Positions 22,301 to 55,034 of a stretch of 64,000 nt of DNA are shown one piece after another. The stretch comes from Phoronis australis (taxonomy: Eukaryota > Phoronida > Phoronidae). The position numbers and the translations under genes are program-made. Every line of letters starts with the position of its first letter. The first letter of the stretch is position 1. The notes beneath the pieces are model-generated. The model was given only the letters and a program-made list of their open reading frames with translations. It did no database searches and had not been told where the DNA came from. Where the stretch lies: assembly GCA_002633005.1 (NCBI GenBank), contig NMRA01000047.1, forward strand, positions 831,326 to 895,325, read 5' to 3'.

Positions 22301-22966
22301 AACAAAATCCAAAATATTCTCGATAACCGAAATCACAATGTTTTACATTCACAAAATATGAGCTTTTAGAATCAAAACGTGTTTCAGGGTTTTGACTTGG
22401 ACTGGTGCAAACAGCCCGACATTGGTCTACCCCAGCCAGATTTGGTGATGTATCTGACTCTCAACGTAGAGATCGCGGCAGGCCGCGGGTCTTTTGGGAT
22501 GGAGAGGTATGAGAGAACGGACTTTCAACAGAAAGTGGCCGAAAACTTCCAAAAGCTTCGGGAAACTGATTGGAAGGTAAGTTGTTTGCAGAAGAAGTCT
22601 GGTTACGCCATTCATTATCCGCCAGATAAACTAGACAAAGAGTTGTAAGTTTAACGAGTTTAATTCGCAGCCGACAACACAACGAGGCGGAACCGGAAGG
22701 GCTCTCACGAAACACAGTCTTACGAATAACAATGCAATGGCGCTGGTTTTACATTTTTCATAGAATATTCATTTTTATTTCAGATTGTAGATGCCAGTCG
22801 CACCATTGAGGAAATTCATCTTGACATTAAACAGTTGGCTTTGAAAACCATCGAGAACTCTAAGACTAAAGAAATTGGGAAACTGTGGACTAAAAATGAG
22901 AACTCAATGAAAAGGAAGCTAAATGATTTGACCAACATGAATAATCACACTGGTGTGAAAGCTTAG
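16220..22966 (+). CDS. DTYMK: Thymidylate kinase (dTMP kinase), five exons
   Basis: DTYMK phosphorylates dTMP to dTDP, the step after thymidylate synthase or thymidine kinase in dTTP supply. Joining 16220-16349, 19203-19311, 20044-20134, 22388-22576 and 22784-22966 keeps one frame and gives 233 residues. The P loop is G13-x4-G18-K19-S20 ([11 protein letters not shown]). ERSTEIG is at 44-50, [10 protein letters not shown] at 69-78, the DRY motif is D96-R97-Y98 ([13 protein letters not shown]), and the LID segment RGSFG is at 143-147. All match the human enzyme in order. The C terminus runs about 24 residues past the usual LGELWK end with a lysine/asparagine-rich tail. The start at 16220 (AAAAATGT, A at -3) follows the E2F/CCAAT group. 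An in-frame upstream ATG at 16094 lies before that promoter group and is unlikely. Convergent with PSMD1. A weak ATTAAA at 23442-23447 is a possible poly(A) signal. Confidence 0.95.
16708..18218. mobile_element. 1.5-kb TIR element with 9-bp target duplication, in DTYMK intron 1
   Basis: The ends are AGGGTGAGCAAACC and its reverse complement GGTTTGCTCACCCT. The flanks are ATTGAAGTT on both sides (16699-16707 and 18219-18227), a clean 9-bp target duplication. No transposase is visible. The interior carries three diverged copies of a unit of about 178 bp (anchors at 17337, 17514 and 17692, each CAAAANCC.. followed by AGATT..GCCTAATT-like sequence). One N at 17758. It is a non-autonomous DNA element; the superfamily is uncertain, although 8-10 bp duplications are typical of Mutator- and hAT-type elements. 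Confidence 0.85.
18228..19202. other. DTYMK intron 1, right part
   Basis: AT-rich sequence between the TIR element and exon 2. A 91-codon minus-strand open frame at 18477-18752 has no recognisable domain. Nothing else supported. Confidence 0.4.
19203..19311 (+). CDS. DTYMK: DTYMK exon 2
   Basis: Acceptor TTACTTTTCAG|AACGC and donor GAGCGT|GTAAGG (phase 2). Encodes [20 protein letters not shown], then [16 protein letters not shown]. This includes the segment that binds the dTMP side of the active site. Confidence 0.95.
19670..19755 (-). repeat. Dispersed repeat family F, partial copy
   Basis: Shares GTTGTTTTATAGCTCTGGTC followed by a CTAA..ACTTCA..AAGTTAT-type block with copies at 40175-40410, 40655-40745, 62390-62500 and 63065-63240. 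Only the core is retained here, in DTYMK intron 2. Confidence 0.5.
20044..20134 (+). CDS. DTYMK: DTYMK exon 3 (DRY motif)
   Basis: Acceptor TTCTTCCAG|ACCAG and donor AAAGAG|GTACGT (phase 0). Encodes [20 protein letters not shown], then [10 protein letters not shown], containing the DRY/H motif that positions the catalytic arginine and the nucleobase. Confidence 0.95.
20340..21505 (-). mobile_element. Penelope-like retroelement fragment (RT end plus GIY-YIG)
   Basis: The minus strand encodes the end of a reverse transcriptase ([14 protein letters not shown], then [16 protein letters not shown]) at 21499-21166. It continues after stops as [12 protein letters not shown] and, one frameshift later, [20 protein letters not shown] and ALKCKLQGL (about 21150-20930). 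RVVYxFxCxGC..Y(I/V)GET.RHL..R..EHL is the GIY-YIG endonuclease signature of Penelope-like and related elements. The copy is 5'-truncated, has several stops and is dead. A second, inverted copy of its AAGTGTAAATTGCAAGGTCT segment lies at about 20609-20628. One N at 20696. Confidence 0.75.
21593..22080. mobile_element. Inverted-repeat element, family I, GC-rich copy
   Basis: Begins GGCTTGGAATTTTCC and ends GGTCATTCCAAGCC, so the termini are inverted copies of GGCTTGGAAT. The interior is unusually CpG-rich for the region (CCGCGG, GACGACG, CGCGTG). A second copy with the same ends is at 25021-25260. No coding capacity is evident. It lies in DTYMK intron 3. Confidence 0.6.
22388..22576 (+). CDS. 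DTYMK: DTYMK exon 4 (LID region)
   Basis: Acceptor GTGTTTCAG|GGTTTTG and donor TGGAAG|GTAAGT (phase 0). Encodes [20 protein letters not shown], then the hydrophobic [11 protein letters not shown] and the LID loop [11 protein letters not shown]. The 63 codons match the human exon almost position for position. Confidence 0.95.
22784..22966 (+). CDS. DTYMK: DTYMK exon 5 (C terminus)
   Basis: Acceptor TTTATTTCAG|ATTGTAG. Encodes [20 protein letters not shown], then [17 protein letters not shown], the normal end of the family, followed by about 23 extra residues to TAG. The tail is rich in K and N and has no recognisable motif. Confidence 0.93.
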   Translation: MVDASRTIEEIHLDIKQLALKTIENSKTKEIGKLWTKNENSMKRKLNDLTNMNNHTGVKA

Positions 22967-23178
22967 CTTTAGCCCTCTTGGCATTAGTCTTATTGATTCA
23001 AGGTTATGGAGGACACTAGAAAAGTGAAAAGTGTCCAAATTTGGCAAACTTCAAAACATCGTATCGCAGAAATGGATGATCATGTTCGTGTGAAATTTTA
23101 GATACTGTGCTTTGTGCACTGTTCTCCTAAACACTGTTAGAAATTTCACTAAGTAATTTTATAAGGTTTGGTAGAGTA
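22967..23178 (+). other. DTYMK proximal 3' UTR
   Basis: Sequence directly after the DTYMK stop, inferred to be 3' UTR. No AATAAA is present before the hairpin. Confidence 0.4.
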
Positions 23179-23275
23179 CAAATTGATTGTTTCTTATTTT
23201 CACAAGAAAAGTGTTAGTACCTTGACAGTGGAAACTATTGGAGACTGGTTGTGAAAATAAGAAACAATCAATTTG
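23179..23275 (+). other. Perfect 27-bp inverted repeat just past DTYMK
   Basis: Positions 23179-23205 (starting CAAATTGATTGTTTC) are the exact reverse complement of 23249-23275 (ending GAAACAATCAATTTG), with a 43-nt loop. It starts about 210 bp after the DTYMK stop, so it probably lies in the 3' UTR and would form a long stable hairpin. It could also be a very short palindromic element. Confidence 0.85.
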
Positions 23276-23724
23276 GTGTTAGGAATTGTTTTAAAATGTT
23301 CCACTTTAGAAAACAGTAACAGCGTTTTTGAAATTTCGTCTTGAACATTTGTTTTGCTCTCGATGTACCTTTTTTGCTAAATTTTACTAAAAAAACATGG
23401 TCAAGTGACCCAATTAATAACAGATTGGTAAAAAGTCAAAAATTAAATTCTACATAGTTTCTACTTTCAGAAATATATACTTAAATTGATTTAAAGTCTA
23501 TAGTTTTTTAGATATTTGGCTAAAGACATCACCATGTTAAGGTCTTATGTAACCTTAAATAACAAAGATTCATTGAACTGATGACATGATACCCATATTT
23601 GTATTTGTGCTCATGTAATTTCTGGTCTAACAGGTGCTTTTGTGTATTCATTGTTTTGTGCAGTCAGCAAGCTGACTTTTTGTGACATTTTACGTGCATA
23701 AGCATCTTTTTATCAAATGATTCA

Positions 23725-24290
23725 GGGCTGTTCCAGTAAAATCTGTATGGGAGGGGGGGAAGGCACCTTTTTTCGCACCCACCACCCATATTTTTTATTT
23801 ATTTCTTCAGCCTACCACCCGTAATTTTTTATAGGTTTGAAATGCAACCACTCGTAATTTTTTTTTGTTCTTGTGGTTGACTGCACAGGCGCTTGAGTTT
23901 ATCTGTTCCTCCGTCACTACTAACGTCATTCATTACTAAGAAAACATGTTTCTATATATGGTTATTAGCCATCGAGAAATTCGAGCACCTGTGGTTAAAT
24001 GGTGTTATGGGCATGCGGATAAGGAGATCGGAGGGAGTGAAAAAGTCGGAGCTTTTTGCAAGTTGCATTTTTGTTTCAGTTTTTGATTCTGTGCGGATTG
24101 TTTATAAAATTTACTAAAATTACCCACCATCAAACATTTATGGCCCAATGAAACAACAACGACCTGTAAATTTTTATTTTTTTGAAGTACGACCACCAGC
24201 CATTTTGAATTTAAATCAAATGCAACCACCCATAAATATTTATTTCAGTTTCCTTCCCCCCCTCCCACACAGATTTTGCTGGAACAGCCC
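23725..24290. mobile_element. 566-bp MITE with about 40-bp terminal inverted repeats
   Basis: The left end is GGGCTGTTCCAGTAAAATCT and continues GTATGGGAGGGGGGGAAGG. The right end is CCTTCCCCCCCTCCCACAC, then AGATTTTGCTGGAACAGCCC. The two are inverted copies with a few mismatches. TCA flanks both sides, a possible 3-bp target duplication. The interior repeats ACCACCCNTAATTTTT-type blocks in both orientations. No transposase is seen. Confidence 0.85.
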
Positions 24291-24429
24291 TCAACGGATT
24301 TCATTGTGATGCGATGATTTTTTTTCTAATTTTTTTCCTTATAATTAGATTAATGTATTTAGCTGGTTGGTGCATAGTAGTAATAATGTTTGTGTTTCAT
24401 GCATTTTAAAAGATACTAAACCCTGTTTT

Positions 24430-24525
24430 GATCATTTCAATCAATCGTTCTGTCACCCTGCTAATGCATCATTTGCATCAATCGTTCTGTCACCCTGCTA
24501 ATGCATCATCTGCATCAATCGTCCA
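24430..24525. repeat. Short tandem duplication
   Basis: CAATCGTTCTGTCACCCTGC and the following TAATGCATCAT occur twice in a row (about 24443 and 24479). Confidence 0.8.
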
Positions 24526-25020
24526 AGTTAAAGGCAGGAATCGACTGAAGGCTCATATTCCCCATTTCACAGATTGTACATTATGGTCCTTGGTGGGTCG
24601 ACTTTTCCAACAGTTGCTGTGTAATGCACTAAAAGTGTAGGTCATGCTTGCCTGTTTATAGTAGCAGACTTTAAATGGAGTTCTCAAAATTTCCTCAAAA
24701 CTTTGAGGGTTGCCGAGGGTTACAGAACATTATTTTGTTTCAGAGAACTTTAGAGGAAAGTCATTTTTAGTATCTGCTAATAGGCTAAAACTGGGTTTGG
24801 TATCCTTTTTAATCATTGCCATAGTGTTACTTCAAATGACATGAAAATCCATCTTCATTTAAATGACTAATGCCTCAACCTCAAAATCTAATTGATTTCG
24901 TTAGGTCCATTTCTGTGTTAAGTTGATTACACGTAGTCTGGTAAATGTAATTAGAAACCTTTGGTGATTGTCAATGTACAGCTTTGTTTCAGTCATGTGT
25001 TCCACTTGTCTCCACTTTCA

Positions 25021-25260
25021 GGGCTTGGAATTTTCCTTTTATAAGACGATTTCCTCTTCGGTTTTGATTTCCTCTCATTTGATTTCCTGTTTCCCCTTTT
25101 TTCGTCTCTTTTTTATCGTTATTTAGATTTTATCCACGCGAAAACGTTTATTTCAGTTTAATTTTACAACACAAAAAATATTTCTTTTGCGCAAGCCTAT
25201 TTGTGAAATGATACATCACCTCGAAAATTTTCCTATTTGTCATTGGTTATTCCAAGCCTT
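25021..25260. mobile_element. Inverted-repeat element, family I, second copy
   Basis: Begins GGGCTTGGAATTTTCC and ends TTGGTTATTCCAAGCC. It has the same termini as 21593-22080, but its AT-rich interior is shorter and different. A related end (AAAATTCCAAGCCCTGG) is present at 27010-27026. Confidence 0.6.
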
Positions 25261-28200
25261 GGACTTTCCACAGGGCCCACATGCTAACCATTACTAATAT
25301 ATTTGTTGTAAACAGATAGGGTTGTCCTTAAGAATCACTTCTATTGTGCGGAATGTTTTTATTTACATTATAAATATAATGATGTTATTACTCACCACTC
25401 TTGTATCTTATAAATAATGTTGAGGCTTTATTGTTTTCAACAACTTGTGTGTTTACCTAAACTCAGTAAATGTTAACTGCTGCTAATGTTGTGTTGTGCA
25501 GAGAACGAATTCCTGGTGACATTCTGTGACAAAACTTGCTTGCCTGAAATTCTGTAACATTTCGACTTTTTTGACCACCTACTTTACAATAGTGTACTAA
25601 AGCTGGGAAACAGCTGTCACAGTGCAACTAACACGGAGCTGATCTGGTGCAAGTGTGGGTCTGCGCGTGTGTGAACACGACTGACATGGAGCAAGTTGAT
25701 ACTACGGCAGCAATTTTTGACACCAGCTTGAGAGGTAGAACGAGTTACACTCACTCAATTAGTTGCTCCAGTGTCAACTACATGACTCTAAATACAACTG
25801 GGGCAGGGTGGAGAGGGATCATCTTTGGCATTCCACTTTTTTGGATGTTCGCTATTGTTTATGTGAGCATGCACAGACAGTTTCAGTGTAAATGACTTGC
25901 TGATCTAATATCGTGTAAATGTAGCTTAGGTCGAGCAAGTCACCATGACAACTGTTCCTCTACATGTAAAAACAGATTTTAAAGCGACTCAGTTCCGAGT
26001 AGTACTAATGTTTATTCACTATCTTGAGATATTAAGAAAATGCAGTATTTTTACTTTTCAGTTCTCACCATGTGTATTGTAATCTGTTGAGCCAAGTAGG
26101 CCATCTGTTTTATTAGATTTACAATTATTTTTTGCTACATCTAGTGGTGGTTCATTTTTTCACAAATTTTAAAATTATGGAATTCACCATTATCTATGAC
26201 AAATACTGTGTCTTGCATAAAGCAAAGTTGATGTGACTTATTCATGCAAAAAGCTTTGAAAACGGAGACTTCCCTATGACTTCTTGAAAATTTTGAGATG
26301 TGACAAATTGTGACTTGCCATTGAACACAGTTCCATTCTCTGATTATATGAAGTGTGACTGCAACAACTGCATGAATTGCTTTTGCATTTATATATCCAA
26401 AACAATACTAGGGCCAAATTTAACTACAGTCTATCATCTTTGTCCCATAATTGGGAGTTGCGAATGAAAGCTTGTGGTTTTGCAAAGTGCTTTGAGAACT
26501 TGTGCATGTCAATGATATCCAAGGAACCAAAGAGGAAAAGTTCCTGTCCCTCATAAATGTATGATCAGCTGCATTCATCTAGCACTAAGTGAAAAAAATC
26601 TTCACATACCGGTATATATTTTATTTCATTTATGGTATTTAATTTGAATTAACTAAACATAGAACAAATGTAGACAACAGAGTGTATGACGTTTGAAAAC
26701 ATGGTGGTTTTGACATCCCAAGACAATCCTATTACTTGAGCACCTGTGGACAGCAAAAACGCAGTTGAATTACATGGAAGTAGTTTTCCCACCGTCACCT
26801 GTGCTGTGAAATAGAGGGTTTCAAGTGACCCGTGGCAATAAAGAGGAAATTTTTCGAGATGAAGAATCGGTCCACAAATAAATGATAGAAATATTTTTGT
26901 GTTAAGAATTTAACTGCAAGAAACGTATTTTGCAAAATAATGATAAAGGAAACTGGTAATCAAATCAGGGTAAATTGAAATAAAAAAGAGGAAATGCTTT
27001 TAAAAAGGAAAATTCCAAGCCCTGGAAATAGCTTCAGTAGAACCTTACTTTGCCAAACAATATGAAACAATTACGGTACCCGTGGCGGCATTCTTTGAAT
27101 CTGTTTTTGGAGTATCAATGTAGTGACGTAATTTTGAATGGCTCAAAAGCTGGGTATCATGGACATTCTGGTGCATGCATCAGTTTACTTCTTCAACACA
27201 ACCCAGTTTGACAATGTGGCTCTACATGGTAACAGTTTCAGTGAAATATGATCAAAAACAGGTAATTTGATGTGTGCTTGGAAAGGACATTGAACCTATT
27301 AGCTTTTGCACTTGCGAGATTTCACACCAGTAACTATAATCATGAGCGTGGCATGTGTTTTTCCACACCCTGTACCCTGCTCTTGGCCCACGGACTGCAG
27401 TGGTAGGAATACAATGGCCCAGTTGACATAGCTAGACCTTACACAAGACTGGCTGTGAACAGATTGCCATAACTTCCCATGGCGTATTCACGATTCACTG
27501 CATCCAATCTGTTAAGTAGAGGTTATGGTTTGGCTGTCAAAAATGCAATTTATTTAGAAACCAAGAAATCCTGTGTACTTTGAGGAATTTGCTAGTTCTA
27601 ATTATTGTAATTTAGGGTAGTTCTGGGCAAACTGCAGGCCTCTAATCAGATTTCGTTTCCGCAACACCTGCCTGTCACTCTTTATCAGTAGTCCCTCTCA
27701 AAGCTCAGTTTAGCTATACTAGTAGTTTGACTTTTGACATTCTCAGCCATACATCATTTGAGTTTACACAAATTACAGGTTTTTGAATCAACATTTATGT
27801 TCTTTAGTTGTCTTTCTGGCTCACAAAATTTAAAAAATGGAGAAAGGAAAGAAATGATACTCTACTCTAAAATCCAATTGCCTAGTTGATTTCTTCTCAC
27901 AAACAACAATCTTATAACTCCAGCTATTGTACATTATATTTTTGTAATAAACATTAAAGAAGCCATTAACAGATCACTCAAGATCTCTCGAATACAGGCC
28001 ATAATTGATCAACTCGGGTGCATCCCTTAAAAAACCTGGCGGGTCGAGAATTTCTCATGAATACCAGTTTTTATGAAGGTTTGGAGCACCGAAGTTTCAA
28101 GGCATGGCAAATATGAGTAGTGTAAGTGTATTTTGAAACATATCCATGGAGTGTGAGGAGGATTTGTCAGATTAAGTGTATACCTGTTTGTTGCTCATTT

Positions 28201-29250
28201 GAAGATGTTTTCATAGCCCAAGAGAAATATGTCCAAACGGTAAGAGAGGGCACATTTATGAGTCTAGTAATCCTGAATAACATCCTACTTGTGAGATTCC
28301 CAGCTGAGAAGGAAGAGGGACAAAATACCATCTTGTGCATAATCTAGTATAAGGCCTACAACCTTTCAAGTAGAAAACCTACATGTCATCTTACAAATCT
28401 TGAGACTGATTCCTATTCTGTAGTAACAGGAAAAAGCTGTGACATCAACAGAAATGGGTCAAGAATTGATCTTGCTTCTCATATCGCAAAAGGTATATTT
28501 AGGGCCACCGCAGACAGAGAGCTATGCGCCTTGAATGTCAATAAGCTCGACTCATAGCTCACAGCTGTGGCAAAATGATCTGCAAGGATTTTTCCTCACA
28601 AGGCGGTGAGGTGAATGTGTCATTTGTTGAATTTCTTTCACCTGGCGAGTGGGCATGGTGAGATATGTTCTTTACCGTTTATGAAAATTAATTGTAGCAT
28701 CACTCAGCAACAACAGATCTCCGACACTCATTGCAATCGTGTGTACTACATTTTAGTTGTTTACTGCGGATCACTGCCTCCCTGTGTGCAAGAAACAATG
28801 GTTCAAGTACATTTCACTACAGGAGCACAGTTCAGCTCGAACCTATCCTGTGCTGACCCTTATATAATCTGTCCCTTTACCTCTGGCTGTGTTGTTACCT
28901 CTGCAGTGTTTTATATCAAAACCCATTATCCCTTCGGAAATTTCATGTTATGAAAAATAACACTTCATCTGGATCATAATTTATTGATACAAATAGTTAA
29001 AACAACACCTTTACAGACATCCCCAATCGACTATTTTCGTTGATAAATCTTCCAGCCTTTCAACATAGAACTCGCTGGTTGTTGACAAAACCACGAAATC
29101 TTGTAGGGGTGTGAAAATGCACATTTGTTGCAAATGAAAATATAATGATCATTAAGTTTGCAGTGCAGTAACCTGGCCTTCAACCCTAACTAACATTAGA
29201 AGAAAAATGTTGAACTACAAATATTAAAAAAGTCAATAGAATTGACATAT
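25261..29250. other. Intergenic region between convergent DTYMK and PSMD1
   Basis: About 4 kb without recognisable exons. Plus-strand open frames at 25647-25895, 28126-28347 and 28615-28953 have no known domain and no exon-like context. An end of family I lies at about 27010-27026. Nothing further supported. Confidence 0.4.
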
Positions 29251-29251
29251 T

Positions 29252-29257
29252 TTTATT
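29252..29257 (-). terminator. PSMD1: PSMD1 polyadenylation signal
   Basis: AATAAA on the minus strand, about 60 bases past the PSMD1 stop codon, the first canonical signal downstream. Confidence 0.65.
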
Positions 29258-29316
29258 CTAACAAGTTCATCATATCCAGGTGTGCCTTGTTTAGCTGAAT
29301 CTATGTGAACATTTGT

Positions 29317-51384
<22,068 letters not shown>

Positions 51385-51985
51385 AGGAATTCCTCTATCC
51401 CAAGGGTAGAGCAACACATTAAAGGTGATTAGTAATAAAACGCTTAACCTTCAAGGTCTTAGGCAGTCATTTTATGCTGCTACCCCATTAATAAACTGGC
51501 TAAGACACTAGCGTTTCGTGGTAACCAAGATGCCACTAACGTGAATGATTGCAAATGGCGCATTTGCTGTAGCTTTGCTGACGGTTCAACTTACCGCAAA
51601 ACTGTGGGGGCGCTTTCACCACGGGCATTTTTCTTGTCAGATTGCTTACTTCAAAGGAGATACAGGCAGAGGGGAAGGAGATCTNAGGAATTCCTCTATC
51701 CCAAGGGTAGAGCAACACATTAAAGGTGATTAGTAATAAAACGCTTAACCTTCAAGGTCTTAGGCAGTCATTTTATGCTGCTACCCCATTAATAAACTGG
51801 CTAAGACACTAGCGTTTCGTGGTAACCAAGATGCCACTAACGTGAATGATTGCAAATGGCGCATTTGCTGTAGCTTTGCTGACGGTTCAACTTACCGCAA
51901 AACTGTGGGGCCGCTTTCACCACGGGCATTTTTCTTGTCAGATTGCTTACTTCAAAGGAGATACAGGCAGAGGGGAAGGAGATCT
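51385..51985. repeat. 300-bp exact-type direct duplication around one N, likely assembly artefact
   Basis: 51385-51684 and 51686-51985 are the same 300 bp in direct orientation with one mismatch seen (GTGGGGGCGC against GTGGGGCCGC), separated by a single N at 51685. This is the pattern left when overlapping contig ends are joined across a nominal gap. Confidence 0.85.
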
Positions 51986-53468
51986 GTGTTCACACTTGAG
52001 CAAATCAATTTATCCACGAGAGCGAACCTAACCTCGGTCCGATATCAATTTTCGCTTCAAAAGTGATCTGGTTGATAAGGAACTGGCACATCTGTCAGGC
52101 TATAAATGCCAGCATTTTGCCATTGGAAAACTGCCGGATTTTTTGCCATTCATGCGAACTCAGTTAAACCAGCTCTCAGAATGGACTGTTCCACAACTGG
52201 AGATGAAACTAATCATAATCATATCACGGAAGAGCCCACTTGAACATCATCAAAGTACATAAAATGTCACTCTTGCTCTGCAGAATGAGCCAGTTAATCT
52301 TAAATGCTGCAACTTCTAAAGGTAAGTAACAAATTCATTTTATTTGAATTGTATTTTTGGCAAAATTGGTGCTACACTGAATAACTTAGTAAAAAAAAAT
52401 AAAATGAAAAATGCACTGTCCATCAGCAAAACTATAGTTAAACTATTACTACAATCCCATTTATAAAACTTTCTAAATTTTCATAAAGAGTACCCTAAAA
52501 CTGACCACTAGAAATTCAACTATTGAAATTCAGATGCTTTTTTACACACACACGCACAAGCACACACACACGCGTGCACACGCACACGCACACACACACT
52601 GACACACCAGTGTTGCATTGAACGAAAACTTGTAAGAAAAATTGGAAATGAGCACAGCTAGAGAAATGTAACTTAATTTCTTAATGGGGTCTAGTATTCA
52701 TGATTGAGAACTGAGTCTCTATCCCAAGGCTTTGATTTTTGGACCAACTCTTCCAAACAACTATTGTATTCTAAGAAATGTAATGAATTTCACTACAATT
52801 GCAAGATTAACTTTCATAGGCTAGTGCTACAGGGTCATTCCTGTATTTGATTACCAAGTAGACAACACAGGTTGAAAAAAACAACTTCATTTTGACTTCC
52901 AAGAAACAATGAGTATAATTAACAAATGAATGTTACACATGGGTTTCATAACCAGAGCTCTTGAAGCCAAATTCACTGCGGCAGTTTTTTAAATACTGAT
53001 AGTTTATAGGCCCCTTCATACTGACTTAACTCCAGTCTGAGGAAGCGTCATGTAAACTGCCAAGTTAACTGAACGTTTATAAGTTTATAACAGACATGAA
53101 AGTAAAGTAAGTATGGTTGAAATGTTATGCTTCTGCAACAAATAATCTAGTTTCCAACTAGATTTCACAATAGTTGGCAAAATCCCCGATGGGACAGATA
53201 GTAGTCCCAGGTTAGGGAAAACTCAGCTTCACATAGATTATTCTCTAGGGATAACCAAGAGATGGGAGCAGTCTAACTGGTGCTTTACCATCATTTGATA
53301 TTAACTGTCATCAATTGTTTAAGACAGCAATCAAAAGACACAAGCAAGTGGAATTTTGGAGCCTAAAGGGAGGTCAAACCAAGGGAGAGATTGAAGTCAA
53401 TCATACGTAGGTTACCAAAGTGAAAACATGGCAGGTACTATAGTCAAGGTTCTTCAATTACACAAGGC
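51986..53468. other. Non-coding stretch
   Basis: No exon recognised. An interrupted (CA)n microsatellite lies at about 52546-52602. Confidence 0.45.
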
Positions 53469-53469
53469 N

Positions 53470-53493
53470 CCCCCCCCCCCCCCCCCCCCCCCC
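53470..53493. repeat. Poly-C run after an N
   Basis: Twenty-four C residues directly follow an N at 53469. This is a low-complexity run whose true length is uncertain. Confidence 0.9.
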
Positions 53494-54746
53494 GGCATAA
53501 ACGACATGTGACGGCGAGCCAAATTATGCAGTATGCAAGTCTGTTCTTTGCAAGCCTTGAAATCACCCCTAATTTGTCTAAGGAACAATTTTAGACAAAA
53601 GTCATTAAGGTTCAGTGGTAAAAATTAAACTCTGTTTTTCATGATGGAGAGCAGGTTTATAGCATCTTCAATGAAATACTCATCATTTAAGCACTGTTGT
53701 CCCGAAGACCTTTGAAAAATAGATAAATGAAAATTTCAGCAATTATTTTTCTTTGAATTCAAAGGACTCAGCTTTACCAATTTAAAGAACATATTCTATA
53801 AAGACAACGAGAAGGGGAGACATTTTATTTCATGACGTCTTTCACACTGCTGAGGTTTAATCTCATTATGTCTCACCCACTATCGTTTTACATTAAGTGA
53901 GATAACACTAGATAACACGCACACCACAATAATAAATTATGAACCTGCTGTGTAGTGTGTACTAATGACGTGAAGTCACGCAATTCATTGTTTCATGTAA
54001 ATATCAGCAGAAAGGGGTGATCAACGTTTGTTTAAGAGAAGACATTAGTAATGACATGCAATGACGAAGGTAAAGATAAAGAAATTCCAAGAAAAGAATA
54101 CAGCTGACAGAAACACTTGCAGATACTTTTTTATGACCGACATATGTCTCGACGCTAAAATGGTGTATCGTAAGGTCAGTTTCGAGAGATCAAAAGTAGC
54201 TAATGTTTCATGTAGTCCCACAAAAAAATTCTTTCTCAACCTCACAAGTCCTGACAGAATCCAGATTTTGTTTAATTAGGTATATGGTACTAAAGATGCT
54301 GGGCATGTCTGTCTGTCTCGGGTAGGGGGGGGGGGGACAAGGTAACTTCACTGTTTTTGACGAGAGAATGCAGCTGACGTAAATTTGAAACAATCTTATA
54401 AGCAATCAACAGTACATGACGACTTGACCAACTCAAGAACATAGACCTAGTGATTTTTTAATTGTCAAACATATGTCATCCAGAGGATTTATAGTACATT
54501 GAACTCTTTTGTGGAGGCCTTAACTCCAAATAACAAACTTTAATATGGGACTCGAGACATTTGGTTCATTGGAAAAGCCACTCTTCAAGCATGGCAAAGT
54601 AGTCTACATTCAGTACTTCCTGGCAAAGTCAATTTTTTACCAAACTGTTATTTTTCCCTCTTCAAAGAAATTGCAATTTATATTTTAAGGCACTGCTTGA
54701 TGACAATAACAGATTTTCATGCCCAGCTTATTTATGACAGAATAAT
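53494..54746. other. Non-coding stretch
   Basis: No exon recognised; a G run lies at 54326-54336. Confidence 0.45.
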
Positions 54747-55034
54747 GTTGTCCCTTTCCATCAAGTGGCCTACTACATAAGGAGTGACAAATAAGTTGTC
54801 CCTTCCCATCAAGTGGCCTACTACATAAGGAGTGACAAATAAGTTGTCCCTTTCCATCAAGTGTTCTACTACATAAGGAGTGACAAATAAGTTGTCCCTT
54901 TCCATCAAGTGTTCTACTACATAAGGAGTGACAAATAAGTTGTCCCTTCCCATCAAGTGGCCTACTACATAAGGAGTGACAAATAAGTTGTCCCTTTCCA
55001 TAAAGTGGCCTACTACATAAGGAGTGACAAATAA
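54747..55034. repeat. 48-bp minisatellite, 6 copies
   Basis: Copies begin GTTGTCCCTTTCCATCAAGT at 54747, 54795, 54843, 54891, 54939 and 54987. Each continues CTACTACATAAGGAGTGAC. Open frames on the minus strand arise from the 16-codon period. Confidence 0.95.

Noticed and set aside
51536-52066. Duplicated small gene (NDCKWRICC frame)
   Set aside because: The two copies are the assembly-type duplication around the N; the frame is open in two phases and has no similarity I recognise.
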